Source: Corallococcus macrosporus (GTDB lineage Bacteria; Myxococcota; Myxococcia; Myxococcales; Myxococcaceae). Taken from it: a DNA stretch of 64,000 bases. Of the stretch, positions 1 to 7,608 are shown piece after piece. Both the position numbers and the translations under genes were made by a program. Positions within the stretch are counted from its first letter, which is position 1. The number at the start of each line of letters is the position of its first letter. Under the pieces are notes generated by a model. That model did no database searches. It was not told the DNA's origin and worked only from the letters and a program-made list of their open reading frames with translations. The stretch lies in contig NZ_JAFIMU010000006.1 of NCBI RefSeq assembly GCF_017302985.1, positions 310,001 through 374,000 on the forward strand. Direction: 5' to 3'.

Positions 1-493
1 CCGGCCGCTGGTTCTTCGGGTCCCACTGGCCGAACTCGTCGCGGAAGGAATACACGCGCTCCTTCGCGCGGGCCTTCTCCTCGTCGCGCCGGGCGCCGCC
101 GAAGACGGCGTTGAAGCCGTTCTTCTCGATGGCCTCCAGCAGCGGCTGCGTCTGCAGGCGGTTGCGGGACGCGCGAGGACCCTTCTCCTCCGTCACCTTG
201 CCCGCGTCGATGGCCTCCTGCACGGACGCGACGATGAGCCGCGCGCCCAGCTCCGCCACCCGCTCATCGCGATACTGGATGACCTCCGGGAAGTTGTGCC
301 CCGTGTCCACGTGCATCAGCGGAAAGGGCAGCGGCGCCGGCCAGAAGGCCTTCACCGCCAGGTGCAACATCACCGCGGAGTCCTTGCCACCGGAGAAGAG
401 CAGCACCGGCCGGTCCAGCTCCGCCGCCACTTCCCGGATGATGAAGATGGACTCGGCTTCCAGCGCCTCAAGATGTGAAAGCTCGTAGCTCAC
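1..493 (-). CDS. cysD: Sulfate adenylyltransferase subunit 2 (CysD), N-terminal part
   Basis: Small subunit of ATP sulfurylase; with the GTPase CysN it activates sulfate to APS at the start of assimilatory sulfate reduction. The visible 164 residues start at a GTG (VSYELSHLEALEAESIFI) and carry the PP-loop motif LFSGGKDS, then FPLMHVDTGHNFPE and the GGARRDEEKAR segment typical of CysD in the PAPS reductase/ATP pyrophosphatase superfamily. The gene runs off the left edge, so the C-terminal half is not seen; cysN would be expected beyond the edge. It is read away from the thioesterase at 728, and the 234-bp gap between them holds repeats described separately. Identification is firm. Confidence 0.93.
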   Translation of the reverse strand, partial: MSYELSHLEALEAESIFIIREVAAELDRPVLLFSGGKDSAVMLHLAVKAFWPAPLPFPLMHVDTGHNFPEVIQYRDERVAELGARLIVASVQEAIDAGKVTEEKGPRASRNRLQTQPLLEAIEKNGFNAVFGGARRDEEKARAKERVYSFRDEFGQWDPKNQRP

Positions 494-566
494 GGCCAGG
501 CAAGCTACCACAACCCTCCCCGCGCCCAACCGTGGCCGTGAAAGTTTCCGGGTCTCCCGCCGTGAC

Positions 567-638
567 ACATGCGGGATGCGACATGCGGGAGGGGGCGGTG
601 AAACATGGCCGTCCGACCTGACAGGAAGGATGTTTCAC
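567..638. promoter_or_regulatory. Repeats in the cysD/thioesterase intergenic region
   Basis: Between two divergent genes. ACATGCGGGA occurs at 567-576 and again at 581-590, a 14-bp direct repeat. It is followed by a perfect 9-bp inverted repeat, GTGAAACAT (598-606) and ATGTTTCAC (630-638), with a 23-nt spacer. The placement suggests regulator binding sites for cysD or the thioesterase gene, but no known operator consensus is recognised. A hairpin in a 5' leader is the alternative. Confidence 0.4.
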
Positions 639-727
639 GGATCCACTGCCGGTGTGAGTCGCGAGGCCTCACGCGGCGTGCGGGAGGACGTTCCACGCGG
701 GGGGCGCATGGTATAGACGGCCGCGCC

Positions 728-1501
728 ATGGCAAGCGCCTCCTCTCCCGTCCTCGATCGCTGGTTCCCCTCCCGCAAGCCGCTTCCGGAGCCGCGCCTGC
801 GCCTGTTCTGCCTGCCCTTCGCCGGCGGCAGCGCGGCCATCTACACGCCGTGGAGCATGGCGCTGCCCACGGGGGTGGAGCTGTGCGCGGTGCAGTTGCC
901 CGGCCGCGAGCGGCGCCTGATGGAGCCCGCCATCAAGTCGCTGCCGGAGCTGCTGGACGTGCTGATGCCGGCGCTGACGCCGCTGATGGACCGGCCCTTC
1001 GCGCTGTTCGGTTACAGCATGGGGGCGCGCATCGGCCTGGAGGTGGCCCGCACGCTGAAGCGCCAGGGCGGCCCGAAGCCGCTGGGCTTCATTGCCGCTG
1101 CGGCGCCTCCGCCGTCGCACAACGAGCGGGAGCCCATCCACACGCTGGATGATGCGGGCTTCATCGCGAAGCTGCGCGAGTACGACGGCACGCCGGAGGA
1201 GGTCCTCCAGCACAAGGAGCTGCTGGAGCTCATCCTCCCCACGCTGCGCGCGGACTTCGGGCTGGCCTGGACGGAGAACGGCCAGCACACGGCCCCGCTG
1301 GACCTCCCGCTGTCCGTGTACGCGGGCAAGGGGGACAAGCACGTGGGCCTGGACCTGATGGAGCACTGGCGCGCGGAGTCCACCGCCGACGTGCGCATCC
1401 GGCACTTCGACGGCGGCCACTTCTTCATCCGCTCGCACGGGCCGCAGGTGCTGGCGGCGGTGCGTGAGGACCTGACGCGCTGGATGACGGCCGCGACCTA
1501 G
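728..1501 (+). CDS. Type II thioesterase (alpha/beta hydrolase, GrsT/RifR type)
   Basis: A 257-aa protein of the stand-alone thioesterase family that edits PKS/NRPS assembly lines by removing misprimed or stalled acyl groups from carrier proteins. The order of motifs fits: CLPFAGGSAA near residues 28-37, LPGRERR near 57-63, nucleophile elbow GYSMGA with Ser97, and a C-terminal DGGHFF segment with the catalytic His. The ATG at 728 gives the family's usual length and N-terminus. No megasynthase is adjacent, so it may act in trans, together with the PPTase at 3498-4280. A TATAGA hexamer ends only 10 nt before the ATG, which could mean a very short leader, but no good -35 goes with it. Confidence 0.88.
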   Translation: MASASSPVLDRWFPSRKPLPEPRLRLFCLPFAGGSAAIYTPWSMALPTGVELCAVQLPGRERRLMEPAIKSLPELLDVLMPALTPLMDRPFALFGYSMGARIGLEVARTLKRQGGPKPLGFIAAAAPPPSHNEREPIHTLDDAGFIAKLREYDGTPEEVLQHKELLELILPTLRADFGLAWTENGQHTAPLDLPLSVYAGKGDKHVGLDLMEHWRAESTADVRIRHFDGGHFFIRSHGPQVLAAVREDLTRWMTAAT

Positions 1502-1519
1502 TCCGCCCCCACCCCGCGG

Positions 1520-1972
1520 TCAGAGTGGCACCTGGCGGTCGCGGGCGACGTGCTTCATCACCAAGGTGGAACGCATTCGTTGGACGCCAGGTAGGGCGCC
1601 AAGGCGCTCGTCGTACAGCTTCTGGAATGCGGGCAGATCGGCCGTCACGATGCGCAGGAGGTAGTCGGGGTCGCCGAAGAGCCGCTCGGCCTGAAGCACG
1701 TGCGGAATGCTCGCGATGGCCCGCTCGAAGCGGGCCACTGTATCGGCGTCACCCCGCTGCATGGTCACGAAGACGAGCGTCTCGAATGTCAGGCCGACCG
1801 CAGCGGGGTCGACCAGGGCAAGGTAGCCGCGGATCGCGCCACTCCGCTCCAGCGCCCGCACCCGGCGATGACACGGGGAGACACTCAGGTGCACCCGAGC
1901 GGCCAGCTCCGTGATGCTCAGGCGACCGTCCTTCTGGAGCTGAGCAAGAATCTTCCGATCCATGGCGTCCAT
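1520..1972 (-). CDS. Lrp/AsnC family transcriptional regulator
   Basis: A 150-aa regulator with an N-terminal winged helix-turn-helix (MDRKILAQLQKDGRLSITELA, then VHLSVSPCHRRVRALE, about residues 4-45) and a C-terminal RAM/AsnC ligand-binding domain (FVTMQRGDADTV... LFGDPDYLLRIVTADL). Such proteins sense amino acids and often control adjacent amino-acid exporters. It is divergent from the LysE-type exporter at 2083 across about 110 bp that carry repeated AAGA-N-TCTT palindromes, so autoregulation and control of the exporter are the natural inference. Length is normal for the family. Confidence 0.92.
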   Translation of the reverse strand: MDAMDRKILAQLQKDGRLSITELAARVHLSVSPCHRRVRALERSGAIRGYLALVDPAAVGLTFETLVFVTMQRGDADTVARFERAIASIPHVLQAERLFGDPDYLLRIVTADLPAFQKLYDERLGALPGVQRMRSTLVMKHVARDRQVPL

Positions 1973-2067
1973 GAGGTGGAATCTACCTCGGCACCGGACT
2001 TCTACGGGTCAACATTGGAAGAATCTTCGGCCCCCTCCAGCGCATTCTTCCTTCAAGAAACGATCTT
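1946..2067. promoter_or_regulatory. Candidate Lrp operator palindromes
   Basis: The 9-bp palindrome AAGAATCTT occurs at 1946-1954, just inside the regulator gene, and again at 2019-2027 within a larger GAAGAATCTTC (2018-2028). The two centres are 73 bp apart, close to seven helical turns. A third site, AAGA-N5-TCTT (2055-2067), lies just before the exporter start. The arrangement suits cooperative binding by an Lrp-family protein. Inference from spacing and symmetry only. Confidence 0.42.
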
Positions 2068-2082
2068 CAAGGAGATGCTGCG

Positions 2083-2706
2083 TTGCCTGCGAGTTTGATC
2101 GTCGCATTCTGGGGTGTGTCGCTCCTGTTCGTCATCACCCCGGGGGCGGACTGGGCCTTCGCGATCACCGCCGGCCTCCGTGACCGCTCGGTCGCGCCAG
2201 CGGTGGGAGGGCTCATGCTCGGCCACTTCGGAATGACACTCATCGTGGCTGCGGGCGTGGGGACGGTCGTGTCGGAGTACCCCGTCGTCCTCACCGTCCT
2301 GACAATGGTCGGTGCCGCGTACCTTGTGCGGTTGGGGCTCGCGGCACTGAAGAGCCCGGGCATCCCCGAGGAGTCCAAGGACGCTCCGCCGAGTGCTCCC
2401 TGGTGGGCTCGATTGCTCAAAGGCGCCGGCGTCAGTGGCACCAACCCCAAGGTGTTCCTTCTGTTTCTTGCACTGCTTCCGCAGTTCACGATCCCAGACG
2501 GGAACTGGTCCCTCTCGCGCCAGATGGCCGTGCTGGGACTGGTGCACACGCTCAGTTGCGGAGCGGTCTACCTCTGTGTGGGTGTTGCCGCGCGCGCCGT
2601 CCTGAAAGCGAGACCTGTCGTTGCGCGCGCCGTCACCCGCACCTCAGGGGTTGCCATGACCGTCATCGGCACGCTCATGCTCATTGAGCGTTTGGCGCAG
2701 CGCTGA
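2083..2706 (+). CDS. LysE/RhtB family amino-acid exporter
   Basis: A 207-aa polytopic inner-membrane protein with about six hydrophobic helices. The N-terminal LLFVITPGADWAFAI and the following GL-rich segment match the LysE/RhtB signature, and the central NPKVFLLFLALLPQF is the conserved NPK motif. It is expected to export an amino acid or homoserine-lactone-like solute. A TTG start is used at 2083, supported by GGAG at 2071-2074; the ATG at 2075 is in another frame and stops at once. It is divergent from an Lrp/AsnC regulator, a common pairing for this family. Confidence 0.88.
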   Translation: MPASLIVAFWGVSLLFVITPGADWAFAITAGLRDRSVAPAVGGLMLGHFGMTLIVAAGVGTVVSEYPVVLTVLTMVGAAYLVRLGLAALKSPGIPEESKDAPPSAPWWARLLKGAGVSGTNPKVFLLFLALLPQFTIPDGNWSLSRQMAVLGLVHTLSCGAVYLCVGVAARAVLKARPVVARAVTRTSGVAMTVIGTLMLIERLAQR

Positions 2707-2730
2707 CCAGGATGCGCGATAGTCCAGCGC

Positions 2731-3483
2731 ATGGCTCAACACCGCATCCACGCGGGGACGGACATCGCCTGCGTGGGGCTCTGGGACGCCGGACTCCCCT
2801 CCGCGGAGCGTTCCATCGAGGGAAAGGCGTTGGAAGCGAGCGCCGCGCGCGGTGAGGTGCTCGCCATCGACACCAGCGCGGATGGCGGCTACATCCTCCA
2901 GATCCACGTCGATGAGCCGTTCGTCCCAGCGCCCGGGCAGCGGTTCGACACGGTCGGGAACGAACTGGGACTCCACCTTGGCTCGGGAACCGCGATGGCC
3001 GGTGGGTGCGAGGACTTTCGCAATCCGCGCCCGCAGATCACGTCCGCCGGGGACCGGTTCCAGGTCGAGCCCTCCTGGTATCGCGTCCGTGTCCACCTCA
3101 ACCGGATGGAGGGCCCCGAAGAGGAGCAGCGCGCCCATGAGGAGGCAGCGCGGGCCCTCTCTTCCGAAGAACTGGCGAGGTACCACCGGCTGGGGAAGTC
3201 GCTCCGCACGGGCTGGTTGATCGCCGTGCTGTCGGTGGCCGCCCTCATGGCCTCCGTGTTCTTCCAGGCCGCGCGCGCCCTGGGCGTGCTCGGCGCGTTG
3301 GTAGCCGCCGCGGCGGGTTGGAGCCTCCTGCGCATCAAGCGGAGCGACTATGTCTCGCTCCACCTGCGCTACCAGCGCGCGCTTGATGCGGCCTACGCAC
3401 CGGACATCGTCCTGGAGCTGCACCAAACGACAGGCCCCCTTTCGGGGGGCACCGTGGCGCTGGACGACCCTCCCGGCGCCTGA
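2731..3483 (+). CDS. Hypothetical membrane protein with two C-terminal helices
   Basis: A 250-aa protein with no family I recognise. Residues 1-125 are soluble and beta-rich in character (repeated short hydrophobic strands such as GYILQIHVDEPF and WYRVRVHLNRM). A charged helix (EGPEEEQRAHEEAARALSSE) leads into two hydrophobic segments, near 160-180 and 183-200, separated by a short loop. A short basic patch (LRIKRSDY) and a cytoplasmic-looking tail follow. It converges on the PPTase gene, with 14 bp between stops. Codon use matches its neighbours. Function unknown. Confidence 0.72.
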   Translation: MAQHRIHAGTDIACVGLWDAGLPSAERSIEGKALEASAARGEVLAIDTSADGGYILQIHVDEPFVPAPGQRFDTVGNELGLHLGSGTAMAGGCEDFRNPRPQITSAGDRFQVEPSWYRVRVHLNRMEGPEEEQRAHEEAARALSSEELARYHRLGKSLRTGWLIAVLSVAALMASVFFQAARALGVLGALVAAAAGWSLLRIKRSDYVSLHLRYQRALDAAYAPDIVLELHQTTGPLSGGTVALDDPPGA

Positions 3484-3497
3484 CGTCAGCCGTCGGC

Positions 3498-4280
3498 TCA
3501 GGCCGTCTTGATGAGCGGGGCCATGTCTCCGGCGAGCGGCACGGTGTGCTGCCAGCGCACGGAGAGCGCCCCGCCCCGGGGCCTGCGGAAGGCAATCGCC
3601 GCCTGGTGCCGCGCGGACGGCTTGTGCTGCATGAACTGCCACACGTCCGGCAGGTCGTTCATCCGAGGGTCGAAGGCGATGCCGGGCATCTGGCCCGGCA
3701 CCAGGTCGAAGGCGAACTGATCCAACGGCAGGGACAGGCCCGCGCCGCGCGCCTTGATGTAGGCCTCCTTCAGGGTCCAGTACTCGAAGAAGCGCGCGCG
3801 CTGGAGCTCCTTCGGCAATGCGCGCAGGGCCTGCACCTCCGTCTTCGCGAAGTAGTGGTCGGCGATCTCCACCGTCTCGCCGGGCCGCTCCGCGTCCTCG
3901 ATGTCCGCGCCCAGGTCCACGTCCCGGCCCACCGCGACCAGGGCCATGCCGTCGGTGTGGCTCAGGTTGAAGCGCAGCCACTGGCCCACCGGCCCGACGA
4001 TTGCGGGACGGCCGTACTCGTTGGGGACGAAGCGCCAGGCCTCCGGCGCGACGGGCGCGTAGCGCGACAGCGTCAGGCGCACCAGCGCGTGCGACACGAG
4101 GTACTGCCGCTGGTGCCGCTCGAAGTGGAAGCGCCGCTGCCGCTCGCGCTCGCCGGGGTCCAGCAGGGCCTTGTAGGCCTCCAGGAGACGCGGGTCTTCA
4201 ATGCGCTCGGGTTCGACGAGCCAGACGTGGACCTCATCGGGGCGCAGGTCGAGGGGCATGGAGGGCGGGGGCGACGTCAT
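3498..4280 (-). CDS. 4'-phosphopantetheinyl transferase (Sfp type)
   Basis: A 260-aa enzyme that transfers phosphopantetheine from CoA to carrier-protein serines, activating PKS, NRPS and fatty-acid carrier domains. Visible motifs: RFNLSHTDGM (about 103-112), the Mg-binding GADIED with Asp126 and Glu128, and WTLKEAYIKARG with Lys171, Glu172 and Lys176. About 260 aa is usual for the Sfp/Gsp group rather than the shorter AcpS. The ATG at 4280 is preferred; a second in-frame ATG at 4259 is possible. A myxobacterium rich in assembly lines needs such an enzyme, and the biosynthetic cluster at the other end of this window could be served by it. Confidence 0.92.
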   Translation of the reverse strand: MTSPPPSMPLDLRPDEVHVWLVEPERIEDPRLLEAYKALLDPGERERQRRFHFERHQRQYLVSHALVRLTLSRYAPVAPEAWRFVPNEYGRPAIVGPVGQWLRFNLSHTDGMALVAVGRDVDLGADIEDAERPGETVEIADHYFAKTEVQALRALPKELQRARFFEYWTLKEAYIKARGAGLSLPLDQFAFDLVPGQMPGIAFDPRMNDLPDVWQFMQHKPSARHQAAIAFRRPRGGALSVRWQHTVPLAGDMAPLIKTA

Positions 4281-4382
4281 GTCCTGAAGGGAATCAGGAA
4301 CCGCCGCGCCTGTCACGGGGGCTGGTCCGGCCTGATGCCGGACGCATAGGCTGCCCGTCCCAACGGCAAGGGGGAGGAACGC

Positions 4383-5588
4383 ATGGACCTGTCCACCGCG
4401 ACGACGAAGCTCCAGGCGCTGCGCCGGGACATGACCGGCCACACGGACCGGAACGACGAGCGCCGCATCCTGGATCTGCTGGAGGGCGCCACCAGCGAGG
4501 AGCTGAACTTCCTCCTGTCCAACGTGGACCTGGTGCGGCTCCTGTCGGACCTGGACGACCGGCTCGTGGGCCCGGACCATCACACGGCGCTGCTGGACCT
4601 CCTGTGCAAGCGCCGCGCGGCGGAGCTGTCCCTGCCGGTGCGCGCGTCGCTGGCCACCGCGCTCCAGAAGGGCGCCACGCGCGGACAGGCGGAAGCAAGG
4701 CTGCGCGACCTGTTCCTCGGGTTGAAGGGCCGGGAGCTGACCGGGTTCAAGAACCTGCTGGAAGCAGGCGGCGAGTACCACGACCTGCACAAGCTGGTGT
4801 TCGACGACGTGGACGACGTCGCGGTGCGCACGGAATTGCTCGCCCACTTCCAGCGCGAGGCCCAGGCCTTCCCCAGCGGGGAGAACAAGGTCCTGAGCGA
4901 CATCGACGACACGTTCTTCGCCAACTGGGTGGACCCGCGCTACCCGAAGAAGACGGTGTACCCGGGCGTGCTCGCGTTCTACCAGGAGCTGGACCGGGGG
5001 CCGGGCATCATCCCGGGCCGCGCGGGCGACCTCGTCTTCGTGAGCGCCCGACCGCAGGATCCGCTGGGCCTCATCGAGAACGCCACGCTGGACTCGCTGA
5101 GCAAGCGCGGCGTGCCGCTGGCGGTGATGCTGTCCGGCAGCTTCTTCTACCTCCTGGGCAACACGCGCATCGCGCAGAAGAAGTTCGAGAACTTCGAGCA
5201 GTACGCGCGCCTCTTCCCCGAGTACGGCTTCGTCTTCGTGGGCGACAGCGGCCAGGGCGACGTGGAGTTCGGCGCGAGGATGCGCGCGGCCCTGCCCCAG
5301 GCTGTGCGCGCCGTGTTCATCCACGACGTGGTGGCGACGCCGCAGTCGAAGCGTGACGAGTGGCGGGCGCAGCACGTCTTCTTCTTCGACACGTACGTGG
5401 GCGCGGCGGTGGACGCGTTCCACGCGGGCGTCATCTCCCGTGACGGCGTGGACCGCATCGCCGCCGCCGCGACGGAGTCCCTCGCGGCCATCGCCTTCAC
5501 CACCCCCGCCCAGAGGCAGGAGCGCGAGGCGGAGCTGACGCGGGACCTGGCGCTGGCGAATTCCCTGCCCCGACCGCGGACCGTTTGA
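4383..5588 (+). CDS. App1-like phosphatase domain protein (HAD-type DxDxT)
   Basis: A 401-aa protein. Residues 1-160 are helical with no recognised domain. From about 168 there is a HAD-type phosphatase core: SDIDDTFF (Asp173, Asp175), then LVFVSARPQDPLG where motif II is expected, and FVGDSGQGDVEF as the acidic motif. DIDDT with GDSGQ(K/G)D is the pattern of the App1 family (yeast App1 is a Mg-dependent phosphatidate phosphatase) and of bacterial relatives. Substrate here is unproven. GGGAGGAA ahead of the ATG is a strong ribosome binding site. No signal peptide is visible, so it is probably cytoplasmic. Confidence 0.75.
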   Translation: MDLSTATTKLQALRRDMTGHTDRNDERRILDLLEGATSEELNFLLSNVDLVRLLSDLDDRLVGPDHHTALLDLLCKRRAAELSLPVRASLATALQKGATRGQAEARLRDLFLGLKGRELTGFKNLLEAGGEYHDLHKLVFDDVDDVAVRTELLAHFQREAQAFPSGENKVLSDIDDTFFANWVDPRYPKKTVYPGVLAFYQELDRGPGIIPGRAGDLVFVSARPQDPLGLIENATLDSLSKRGVPLAVMLSGSFFYLLGNTRIAQKKFENFEQYARLFPEYGFVFVGDSGQGDVEFGARMRAALPQAVRAVFIHDVVATPQSKRDEWRAQHVFFFDTYVGAAVDAFHAGVISRDGVDRIAAAATESLAAIAFTTPAQRQEREAELTRDLALANSLPRPRTV

Positions 5589-5654
5589 ATATCGGGCAGG
5601 CGACCACGTCTCCAGGCGGCCCTCGCGCATTTCCCTCCCGAAAAAGGCCACCCC

Positions 5655-6167
5655 ATGCGCCGCATTTTCGCCCTGACGTCCGCAGCCGCCCTTTCTCTCT
5701 TCTGCGCCGCGTGTGGTCCGGAGGGCCAGGACGACGACGCGCCGCTCCAGGACGCACGCTCCAGCGTCACGGGCACCCACCGCGTCATGATGACGGTGTC
5801 CGCTCCTGGCGTCCCCATCAACCCGGATCCGGCTCCGACCAACCTCACCCTGACGGAGGACCCGAACAGCCCCGACCGCATGAACCTGGAGATCATGTTC
5901 TGGGACTGCGACCTCTCCGCGACCATGTCGGGCGGCTCCACCTTCACGGTGAACCCGGGCACGTGTGGCCACCCCCTTCCCGAGGAGCTGAGGGACGAGA
6001 CGTCGGGGTGCTACTTCATGATGGAGTTCACCGGGGGCACGGGCGGGAAGGCCTCCGCGGACGGCAAGTTCGGGACGACCCTCGAAGGCTCCTACGTCAT
6101 GGACTGCGTCGAGGAGAGCGGTCCCCCGGTCAAATTCCCGCTCACCATCTCGCTGGTCGGCATCTGA
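5655..6167 (+). CDS. Small lipoprotein, unknown function
   Basis: A 170-aa predicted lipoprotein. The signal peptide MRRIFALTSAAALSLFCAAC ends in a good lipobox with the lipidated Cys near residue 20, followed by GPEGQDDD; acidic residues just after the Cys are common in exported myxobacterial lipoproteins. The mature part has several cysteines (in FWDCDLS, NPGTCGH, SGCYFMM and MDCVEE) that could form two disulfides and a beta-rich pattern. No family recognised. It stands alone, 66 bp after the phosphatase gene and before the polysaccharide gene set. Confidence 0.8.
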   Translation: MRRIFALTSAAALSLFCAACGPEGQDDDAPLQDARSSVTGTHRVMMTVSAPGVPINPDPAPTNLTLTEDPNSPDRMNLEIMFWDCDLSATMSGGSTFTVNPGTCGHPLPEELRDETSGCYFMMEFTGGTGGKASADGKFGTTLEGSYVMDCVEESGPPVKFPLTISLVGI

Positions 6168-6180
6168 GCCGCCACCGCGG

Positions 6181-6209
6181 TGTCAGGGCGCGATGAAGCA
6201 TCCCTGACA
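6181..6209. repeat. Perfect 8-bp inverted repeat after lipoprotein gene
   Basis: TGTCAGGG (6181-6188) and CCCTGACA (6202-6209) flank a 13-nt loop, 14 bp after the lipoprotein stop codon. There is no T-tract, so it is either a weak or Rho-assisted terminator or a protein-binding site for the downstream operon. The rest of the gap to 6367 also holds CCTTCCGT (6262-6269) paired with ACGGAAGG further on. Confidence 0.4.
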
Positions 6210-6366
6210 GCCCCCGGCCCACCGGTCCCGGACAGTTGGCGGGACGTGCGAGACACCCCAACCTTCCGTGCGCTTCACAGGGGTGGAGCGGCCGTCAGGG
6301 GACGGAAGGAAGGGCTCCGGGAGGTTCCCGGGGCCCTTCCGGGGCGTGAAGGGGCGCGCGGGGCCG

Positions 6367-7608
6367 ATGGAACTGTTTCCCATTCATTTGCTGTTCATCG
6401 TCGTGTTGATGAACCGCTATCTCCTCGGCCCCTTCTTGCGGCGGCTGAAGGGGCGGCGGTTCGAACGGGTGGATGACACCTACCGGCCGAAGGTCGCCAT
6501 CGTCATTCCGCTGTTCAACGAAGGCCAGGGCATCTACCACACCGTCCGGGCGCTGCTGGAGCAGGACTATCCCCGCGAGCTGACGGAGATCATCGTCGTG
6601 GATGACTGCTCGCGCGACGACAGCGTCGCGTGGGCCACCAAGGCCGCGGAAGGCCACCCCAACGTCCGGGTGATGCGCAACCCGGAGAACATGGGCAAGC
6701 GCAAGGGCATCAACCGGGGCGTCCGCGCCGCGGAGGACGCGGAGATCATCGTCTCCGTGGACTCCGACGTGGTGGTGGAGAAGAGCGCCGTGCGGCAGCT
6801 CATCCGCCGCTTCGTGCACCCGAACGTCGCCGCGGTGGGCGGACGCACCTTCGTCATCAACCGTCACCAGAACTGGCTGACGCGGATGATTGAAATCAAG
6901 TTCCACTTCGCCCAGAAGTGGCTGAAGGACCTGGAGCGCTCGTTCCGCCAGGTGATGTGCCTGTCCGGCTGCCTGACGGCATACCGCCGCTCGGTGCTGC
7001 TGGAGCTGGAGCCCATCCTGGAGGCGCGCGCCATCGCGGGCATCCCCATCAAGTACGGCGAGGACCGCTTCCTCACGCGGCAGATCGTCAAGCACGACTA
7101 CGAGACGGTCTACACGCTGGACGCGTACTGCTTCACCGCCGCGCCCTCCACGCTCGCGGGCTACTTCAGCCAGCAGCTGCGGTGGCGGCGCTCCAACCTG
7201 GTGGACCTCATCTGCGGCCTGTCACACGCGTGGCGGCTGCACCCGGTCATCACCGTGCACTACGTGTCGCAGCTGGCGCTGCTGCTCGCGTACCCGGTGG
7301 TCATCGTCCACAACATGCTCAACGGCGAGTTCTGGGACATCCTCGCGTTCCACTTCCTGGTGATTGGCCTCCTGGGCTTCATCTACCGGATGGAGACGCG
7401 CTACCTGCCCGAGGACCGGCGCGTGCCCGCGGTGAGCTTCCTGCCCATGGCGCTGCTCATGCCGGTGACGTACGCGCTCTTCACGCCGCTGGCCCTCCTG
7501 ACGCTCGACTCCGGGAGCTGGGAGACGCGCGGCAGCCCGACGCCCGCCCAGGCGCCCTCCCCCGCCCCGCTCACCTCCAACTCCGCAGGCGAGGGAACCC
7601 CGTCATGA
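6367..7608 (+). CDS. Membrane glycosyltransferase family 2 (hyaluronan synthase/NodC-like)
   Basis: A 413-aa processive-type beta-glycosyltransferase. Hydrophobic N-terminal segment (5-23), then the GT-A core: VAIVIPLFNEG, VVDDCSRDDS (around Asp79-Asp80), DSD at 132-134 for nucleotide-sugar/metal binding, GEDRFLT at 231-237 as the catalytic base region, and QQLRWRRS at 269-276, the Q(Q/R)xRW product-binding motif of cellulose, chitin and hyaluronan synthases. Several membrane helices follow from about 295 to 390. The ATG at 6367 starts right at the hydrophobic segment; an upstream GTG at 6268 would add an unlikely basic tail. Its stop overlaps the next start (ATGA). Product sugar unknown. Confidence 0.88.
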   Translation: MELFPIHLLFIVVLMNRYLLGPFLRRLKGRRFERVDDTYRPKVAIVIPLFNEGQGIYHTVRALLEQDYPRELTEIIVVDDCSRDDSVAWATKAAEGHPNVRVMRNPENMGKRKGINRGVRAAEDAEIIVSVDSDVVVEKSAVRQLIRRFVHPNVAAVGGRTFVINRHQNWLTRMIEIKFHFAQKWLKDLERSFRQVMCLSGCLTAYRRSVLLELEPILEARAIAGIPIKYGEDRFLTRQIVKHDYETVYTLDAYCFTAAPSTLAGYFSQQLRWRRSNLVDLICGLSHAWRLHPVITVHYVSQLALLLAYPVVIVHNMLNGEFWDILAFHFLVIGLLGFIYRMETRYLPEDRRVPAVSFLPMALLMPVTYALFTPLALLTLDSGSWETRGSPTPAQAPSPAPLTSNSAGEGTPS

